Below are positions 58,038-64,000 of a DNA stretch of 64,000 nucleotides, piece by piece. The translations under genes and the position numbers were made by a program. The notes beneath the pieces are model-generated. The model saw only the letters and a list, made by a program, of their open reading frames with translations. It had not been told where the DNA came from and did no database searches. Position 1 is the first letter of the stretch; every line of letters begins with the position of its first letter. This stretch comes from Clitopilus passeckerianus (lineage: Eukaryota > Basidiomycota > Agaricomycetes > Agaricales > Entolomataceae), in assembly GCA_944990035.1 (NCBI GenBank), contig CALYLX010000083.1, positions 558,001 to 622,000 on the forward strand, read 5' to 3'.

Positions 58038-58316
58038 TTTGTGCGGACAGTTTTCGACGTCAAAGACGTCCTGGTCAAGGCTGAAATTTTCCACGTAGCA
58101 GTCCAATCGTGTTACGGTTCCAATGATTCCGTAACATCATTACTTATGTTGAACCCGAATACGTTGGAGGCCGTTCAAACGGACGTCGTGGTGCAACTTG
58201 AATGGTTTAAACGAAAGGAGGTCATGGGACCGAAACTTTTCACATTCCGGACCTGCCGCCATTTCTTCCCGGTGCGTCAGCTCGTACTCAGCTGACCAGT
58301 TGTAAGGAACGATCTA
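58038..58316. promoter_or_regulatory. divergent promoter with CGG-N11-CCG inverted repeat
   Basis: The 279 bp between the transporter (-) and dehydrogenase-like (+) starts contain TGTTACGG at 58110-58117 and its exact reverse complement CCGTAACA at 58129-58136. The core is CGG-N11-CCG, the spacing bound by Gal4-type Zn2Cys6 dimers. A CCAAT pentamer lies inside the spacer (58120-58124) and another at 58103-58107. One site could control both genes; the factor is unknown. Confidence 0.6.
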
Positions 58317-59735
58317 ATGGATCTGCAAGTCCCAAGTAAGTCCTTTTACTTTCTGAAGCGCTAGCATGCGGATTTCTGACGTTTGACAGTCAGTATGACA
58401 TCCCCAGCTGGCAAAAAATTCTATCTGTTTGGTTTTCCAATCGCTCATTCGGCAGCACCTGCTCTGCACAACCACTGTTTCTCTGCATTGGATTCGTCTG
58501 GAACATCAAATACCTACGAACTCTGGTCGACGAGTAGGGTAACGGATGCAGTTCTACGGTTGCTCGCGAGCGACGGTTGTGGGGGTGCTGCGTTGGTCCA
58601 TTCAAAACCCAGCTTTAAGACCCTAGTAACTCATTGGGTTTCCTGGCAGGGTCACGATGCCTCTCAAGGCCGAGATCCTTTCTCATTTGGACGAGATTTC
58701 ACCTGAGAGTAAAGCCACCGGTGCGTGTAATACGGTAGTGAAGGTCCCAACCGAAGGTGGCTGGCGTTTAGTTGGCCAGAATACGGATAGTATGGAACAT
58801 CCAATTCCTTATCAACAGCGACTGACGAGAGGTTAGTTCTCGGTGTGCGAAATGCTCTACTTCGAGCCCTTCGCACCCAGTTTGCAGGGTTCGACATACC
58901 ATCGGATGTTTCTTACCCTCGAACACTGCAAGGTGCTGGTCTTGTAATTGGTGGTGGTGCCACGACGCGTTCAGCTGCATATGCACTAACTATGCTTGGG
59001 CTTTCGCCCATCTTCTTGGTCAACCGCGATACCGAAGAAGTCAAACTTGTGGAGAAATCACTCCCTATGATCGTGTTCAGACATCTGACTGGCTTACAAG
59101 ATGTCGAGGAGCATCTTGCCCAGACGGGCTCTCCCAAAATTCTGATGGCTGTAGGCGCAATACGTTCGTAACCAAAGTCCTGGGTGCTGTAGATCGCAAG
59201 CTGAAGCGGCTATATAGCTGCTATTCCTCCAAAAACGGCTGCAGAACGCAATGTTTACATCACAGTGTCTGCGATACTTACGATTCCATACACAAGGCCT
59301 GAAACTGCGTCGAAGTCACCCCCTGTTCCGCTAAAACGTATTTTTTTGGAGATGGCCGTGAGTTCTGAAAGACTGTCGTTATCCAGCCAATTCTGACCCC
59401 CCGTGCAAGTATAAACCACGCCTTACACCGATGCTCCAAGTAGCCGTGGCACATGACTGGCATGGTCTTGACGGTGTACAGGTATGGTCGTCCGCCTGAG
59501 GCTGAACTTCCTGGTACTGAACCAACATTTGTAGGCCATGATCGAGCAAGGGCTGGCACAGCAGCGCATGTGGTACACCGGAGATCCATCTGTAGCAGCT
59601 GGAAGTGACCCCAACATCCTCCCTCGCTCTGTCGAGCAAAAAGCCAGGGAGGTGTGTGAAGGAATGACGGACGTTCTTGTCGTCGGGACTGAAGTTGATA
59701 GAGCTCTGGTTCAAGTGCCTGTGCCTCGTTTGTAG
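58317..59735 (+). CDS. shikimate/quinate-dehydrogenase-like protein
   Basis: Exons 58317-58335, 58390-58591, 58650-58789, 58837-59163, 59218-59357, 59410-59481, 59535-59735; 366 aa. Shikimate-dehydrogenase fold: substrate motif GFPIAHSAAPALHN, catalytic Lys in AVTMPLKAEIL, catalytic Asp in GQNTDILGVRN, nucleotide loop GLVIGGGATTRSAAYAL, and a long C-terminal part (FLEMAYKPRLTPMLQVAVAH, MIEQGLAQQRMWYTGD) as in the SDH-like third of the fungal AROM/quinate-repressor (QutR/QA-1S) lineage. The second Ser of the usual SxS carboxylate clamp is Ala (HSAAP), so activity is uncertain and a sensor or repressor role is possible. Divergent from the MFS transporter. The 47-nt intron 3 restores NTDILG. Confidence 0.85.
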
Positions 59736-60026
59736 TCTTTCTCTGTAATATGATAGAAATCTGTGGTAACGGTTCGTCTGTATTGGGCACGTCGGAGTAG
59801 CGGTACAACATGCATTATCCCCAGTCGGCCTCGTGGATGCTCGGATGCAGTGACATTTGCGGTCATTATGATTGGCCAACTCCGGTTACACGAACCGCAA
59901 ACCGTTATGATTTCGCGCTTATATTCACAAGCTCTTGCGGCCTCCAGCGTCTCCGTATTCACCAACCCTCAGCTTCCTTGTTTTATTCATAACTTCCTCC
60001 TTGACCGGTAAAGCTCCAGTTACAAG

Positions 60027-60848
60027 ATGACGGACCCCGTAGCAGAGAAATCAGGGTTCCTGAAGGTATACATGTCCAGCCATCCGGACACTTTGGTGGC
60101 TTATGCCAAATGGTTCGGCAAAGTCACAGAACCCATGAAGGGTGCAGAAATGACTGCCATCGACACAAAGGTGCGTTCGTTCCCACTATTACAGCGGGAA
60201 CCGGGCTAAATGGATGTTCTGGTCCCTGTAGAGCATGACTTTGACCTGCACACTGAACTCTGGCGGCAAGAAGGTGGTTGTGGTGCCAATCGAACCACCC
60301 ATGAAGGGTTATGAGGATGTTAAGCCACGACTACTAGAGATGAAAGCTATTGCCCAGGAGAAACTCGGAATGGTGAGTATCCCCACGCGTTTACCGTTGA
60401 CCAGGAGGTTCACACCATGACGCCCAGATCAAAGCACCCAAACTCAGTGGCTTCTCGCTATCCCCTGACGCCTTCGTTTCACTTCTTATCTGCGCTCCGA
60501 TATTCTATAGCGCATTCGCGCCCTTGGATAACCCGTCCCCGGTCTTCGAGCTTGCCCGCTATGCTCACGCATCACTGGGCACCAAGCTTGTGCATAATAT
60601 CGGAGTTGGTTTGGTTGGAATTCATTTCCTGGAGAGCCTCTACAGTGCACGCCTGTGCTGGAAACACAGTACAGGCTTCCTAACTGGAGTGAGTATTTAT
60701 AGGGCTATTCCACATTCCTCAGACTGATGGTCCTTCTCCCCAGGTTGCGTATTTCTTGTCAACAATGCTTATGGGATTCCCTATCTGGAAACATCTGACG
60801 AAGCGTATTCAAAATGCGCGTATCGATTCCGTGATGAAAGTTGAGTAG
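60027..60848 (+). CDS. DUF2470 / TMEM254-like (DUF4499) membrane protein
   Basis: Exons 60027-60170, 60232-60372, 60428-60688, 60744-60848; 216 aa. The N-terminal half looks like DUF2470 (YMSSHPDTLVAYAKWFGK, AEMTAIDTKSMTL), a fold related to heme/FMN-binding split barrels. The second half has three or four hydrophobic segments (FVSLLICAPIFYSAFAPL; KLVHNIGVGLVGIHFLESLY; VAYFLSTMLMGFPIW) with the DUF4499-like HxxES region, ending in a Lys/Arg tail. This fusion is frequent in fungi; function unknown. Compact gene with 55-61 nt introns. Confidence 0.8.
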
Positions 60849-60945
60849 AGGAGACAGCTGACTTACGTCGTTCGTGTATGATATGATGTATGTATTTTTT
60901 GTATATATCCAATATAGTAGCCTTCTCCGCACCATAAGTTACAAA

Positions 60946-61497
60946 CTAAGCCTCCTCTTCACCATCCTCAGCGTCCACTGCTTCGACCACTAGAGTTGTC
61001 TGGTTGGGCTCAGGGAACCATCCGTAGGTCCTGAAGTCCACCTTCATTTCGCCAGTTCGACCGGTTATAACCTCAATACCTTCCGCGACAAGTTCATCCC
61101 TTTGTCGAGCTGCTCCCTGAGTGCCTGGTCCGCGAGATGAAATAGCACCAGAAGAACCAATGACCCGATACCAAGGGACTGGAGGATTCACGTCTGGCGA
61201 TAGGAATTTGAGGGCTATGGCGGAAATGTGAGCCTCCAGCCACGATCAAGAAATCCATGTAGTCACCTTGACCAACATGCCTGGAGTGCCTCGGCATCCC
61301 TATCATCTTCGCTATGTGTCCTATCCAGATATTCAGCAGGCCGAAGGCTTGCAGGGATTCTAGCCGTTCGTACCATAACTAGTGACTCTGCAGGGGGGAA
61401 TCAACCGCACTGTCTCATATACCTGACATTAGGCGTCAGTAAATGCCGTTATATACTTCAATGCACGTACGGCTGCATGAAATTCAGCACTATCCAT
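60946..61497 (-). CDS. alkyltransferase-like (ATL) DNA-repair protein
   Basis: Exons 61497-61471, 61422-61374, 61320-61267, 61214-60946; 132 aa. Matches the DNA-binding domain of O6-alkylguanine transferases: EFHAAVYETVRLIPPCRVTS, YGHIAKMIGMPRHSRHVGQA, then VPWYRVIGSSGAIS and VDFRTYGWFP. The active-site Cys of MGMT (PCHR) is Trp here (PWYR), the hallmark of ATL proteins, which bind alkylated guanine and hand the lesion to nucleotide-excision repair instead of demethylating it. The acidic tail (EDGEEEA) is unusual. It converges with the DUF2470-like gene, the stops being 97 bp apart. Confidence 0.9.
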
Positions 61498-62845
61498 GAC
61501 TTCGTCCAATGCCAAGGACGAGCATGATGTTCCTCCGAGTCAGCCGGCAGCCTAGACAGCACCTAGGGAAGGATTTGAGTAACAAAGCCAAATAGCACGT
61601 GACCATAACCCTATATAAACCGATCAGCCAGAAATTTTTGGTTCTTCACTCATTCCGGGTTCGCATTATTGTCCCCCTGCGATGGTTATTTCATTCTGCT
61701 CGCAGGAGCCTACAGCGGATTCTAGAGAGAAGATTCCCCTCAGCTGGAGCCCATTCTCGCTATCTGATAGCAGTCTTTGACATGGAGTGACGTTCCTTAC
61801 CGGAGGTGCTACATATCAAGTTGAAATATCGTGTAGTACATACTGCAATAGAAGCACTACTTCAACATCCCTTTCATGCCGCGAACAAGCAATCGCAAGA
61901 GTAACCTGTCTATTAATGTGAAAGAGACGATTCCTCTTCCAGACCAAGCTCAAGCCAGCAATTTTTAATGTTGGGGTTTCCGAGTCAGTCACAGTCAACA
62001 TTTCCTAGAAGAGATATTTTCCACAACATCTCGGTGAGAAGCCCGGTATTCGACTAAACGACGTCTCGGAGTCAAAACATTCAGCCTAAAGCACGTAGAC
62101 CTCGGCACACAGCTCAGATTTTTCTGCAAGTTCTCGACACATTTGAGAGCACCGAAAAGCCACCTTTCTCAGTATATGGCGCCGAAACTTTAACTTCCCA
62201 GATCAACTGTGGTGGTGGCCTTTGATCCTGGATCAGCACCTCAACTGCCTCAACTTGCTCGTGTGGGCGCCAATTGTACACAGCAAGTGGGGCGCAGCTG
62301 CGACAACATGTCTCTTGATCGCCTACCAATGACGCCAGACGACCACCCTGCATTTCCCGGGTACCCTTTGTTCATTTGGTTCAATACAGAGACACCCATC
62401 GGTTATTCGAGACTGCGGTCCCAAACAGCGATATTTGGCAGCTGTATGGGGACGAGTTCCCTTTTACCTGCCAGAGGACGCCGAATCTCAGATAGGTATC
62501 CTCCTCAGAATCCCATATTAATCCCATATTCAAATCTTCCAGATGATGGTTGTGTCAAATTCTACCTATTGAACAACAATGCCAAGAACAATGCTAGCTT
62601 GACTATCCGACTGTTTTCTTGAAGCTTCCTGCTCAGGAGATCTGCGCTGCCGCGGCCCAATTCATTCTTGCTTTATGTACGTGCAATTTCCGTGTCGCGA
62701 CGCGTTGTAACGGTCACGTCTGTGACGCCTCGTGTTTCCTTCCTCTTCTCAATTTGCACTCCAGCATTCGCCAACTACTAGTACAACCTAGGCGAAAGCT
62801 ACACGAAAGCCAAAGAATAAGCTAGCAAAACCAACGCTCTTGCGA
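61498..62845. other. intergenic, no gene supported
   Basis: One plus-strand frame (62209-62622) reads plausibly (DDHPAFPGYPLFIWFNTETP) but has no recognised motif or splice partners. The right end holds the promoter of the oxygenase gene. Confidence 0.4.
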
Positions 62846-64000
62846 ATGGAGATCGATAGACTTCTGTCATATGAGGGCCGTTATACCCCACCATCGGCAC
62901 CACAGAGGCAACTGCCCCCGACCGAGCAAATTAGGGTACTTGTTTTACGCAGCATTCGTACAAATCGTTAAACTTACTTACCTATTTTGTTGAAAGGAAG
63001 AACTTCAAGATGCTCTGGACTCTGACTTCGAATTCACTGGCAACTTCTACTACTCTGAGCATGAGAGTGCTGCACCCAATCCATGTCTCTACGTCGACGG
63101 CCCTGGACCCATAGGATTGCCTCTGAACGAAAGTGACGCAAGGGCTATAATTGAACACGCTTCTCATGCACCATTTGGGCGCAGAGACCAGACCATTGTC
63201 GACACGCATGTCCGAGACACCTGGGAGATCGACCCTGCCAATTTCAGATTTGAGAACCCGGCGTGGCAACCCTTCATCGACGGCGTGGTTGTGAAGAAAG
63301 TCTGGCCTGCTTTGGGAGTTGCAGAGCCCAACACACCTCCCAGATGTGAACTCTACAAGCTTCTCCTATATGAAAGCGGCTCTCAGTATGTGATTTCAAT
63401 GAGCAGCAAAATTACGTGTACTAAACATTTTCTTTTAGCTTTCTCCTACATCAAGAGTACGTGGCCGCTGGCACCATTGTTTCAACACAAACGCTCATTC
63501 TAAATCAGCACCGAAAAGACCAAAGGGATGTTTGCAACGATAATAATTATCCTCCCATCAGCATATACAGGCGGCCAAGTACACCTGCAGCACGATGGGA
63601 AGACTGAATTCTCGACATGTCCCACCATTCACACTTTGGCACATCGGTTCTTGCGTGGTATACCGACGTCATGCATGAAGTCAAACCAATCACGTCCGGT
63701 TACCGCCTCGCCCTCTCTTACAATCTCATCCATTCCTCGTTGACCGATGTACCTCAAGCGTCTGGTCCAAACCCCGCGACATCCAAGCTTCGTATTGTGC
63801 TTAGCAAATGGAGTACATCTTTGCCGCTTGGCGGCGAGTCGAACCTCCTCTTGAATCTGCTCAAGCACCAGTATACGGAGTCGAATCTCAAGGACGGCGT
63901 GAAGACCCTGAAAGGCGAGGATGCCCACCTTATGACGCATCTCAAACCTATTCTCGACGAGCTGGGGTTTTCTGCCTTCCTTGGGCAACTCGTGTATCAT
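62846..64000 (+). CDS. 2OG-Fe(II) oxygenase-like gene, partial, with internal frame break
   Basis: Exons 62846-62935, 62997-63385, 63439-63456 (18 nt), then from 63509 past the window end. The model reads SDFEFTGNFYYSEHESAAPN, CELYKLLLYESGSQ, HFLLHQDTEKTKGMFATIII with the HxD iron ligands, SAYTGGQVHLQH, and then, one frame over, FGTSVLAWYTDVMHEVKPIT, SGYRLALSYNLIH with the distal His and the 2-oxoglutarate Arg. This is the large agaricomycete prolyl-4-hydroxylase-like family. The shift lies at about 63605-63620 and no intron fits, so either this copy is a pseudogene or there is a one-base sequence error. Confidence 0.7.

Noticed and set aside
1..64000. CRISPR arrays, rRNA operons, bacterial-type operons or phage genes
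   Set aside because: None seen. Spliceosomal introns throughout show a eukaryotic nuclear genome.

Overview
The window is nuclear DNA of a filamentous basidiomycete, most likely an agaricomycete. Genes are dense, on both strands, and split by many 45-65 nt introns with GT(R)NGT donors and short branch-point-to-acceptor distances. Several families are typical of Agaricomycetes: multi-intron membrane P450s, DUF6533 membrane proteins, F-box-like tandem arrays, GT61 enzymes and DUF6729-type proteins. Gene models were built by joining open frames across splice sites. For every complete multi-exon model the exon lengths sum to a multiple of three; P450 exon 8 keeps a choice between two in-frame acceptors.

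Layout. 1-2090 (-): decayed DUF6729/AT-hook gene, probably a mobile or expanded family, running off the left edge. 3.4-5.6 kb (+): cytochrome P450. 6.4-10.7 kb (+): two-RRM RNA-binding protein of the RBMS/MSSP type with a long Gln-rich tail. 11.3-13.6 kb: an orphan protein (-) and a WW-domain protein (+) share a divergent promoter. 14.5-28.3 kb: three tandem DUF6533 membrane-protein genes with identical exon-length patterns, including 2-, 8-, 9- and 16-nt exons. Between the first two copies lies an island of incomplete housekeeping genes: the 5' half of eIF3j, COQ9 without a visible start, and the 3' part of an amino-acid transporter with a nonsense codon. Between copies two and three is an intact MFS transporter. 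28.3-34.8 kb (-): three tandem F-box-like genes, of which only the middle one is intact.

Right half. An acidic orphan protein (35.7-36.7 kb), an L-amino-acid oxidase-like flavoprotein (37.4-39.7 kb), an HNH-like relic (40.3-40.6 kb), a GT61 glycosyltransferase (42.0-43.8 kb), an amidase (45.1-47.2 kb), an APH-like phosphotransferase (47.8-50.0 kb), two tandem cyclophilins (52.8-55.2 kb), and a divergent pair of an MFS sugar/quinate-type transporter and a shikimate/quinate-dehydrogenase-like protein around one promoter (55.8-59.7 kb). Then come a DUF2470/DUF4499-like membrane protein, an alkyltransferase-like DNA-repair protein, and a 2OG-Fe(II) oxygenase gene cut by the right edge.

The clearest functional link is the divergent transporter/dehydrogenase-like pair: its 279-bp promoter carries a CGG-N11-CCG inverted repeat, the classic shape of a fungal Zn2Cys6 binding site. 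The most unusual structure is the DUF6533 triplet, where reading frame depends on a 2-nt and an 8-nt exon conserved in all three copies. Gene names are family-level calls made from sequence recognition alone; no database search was run.
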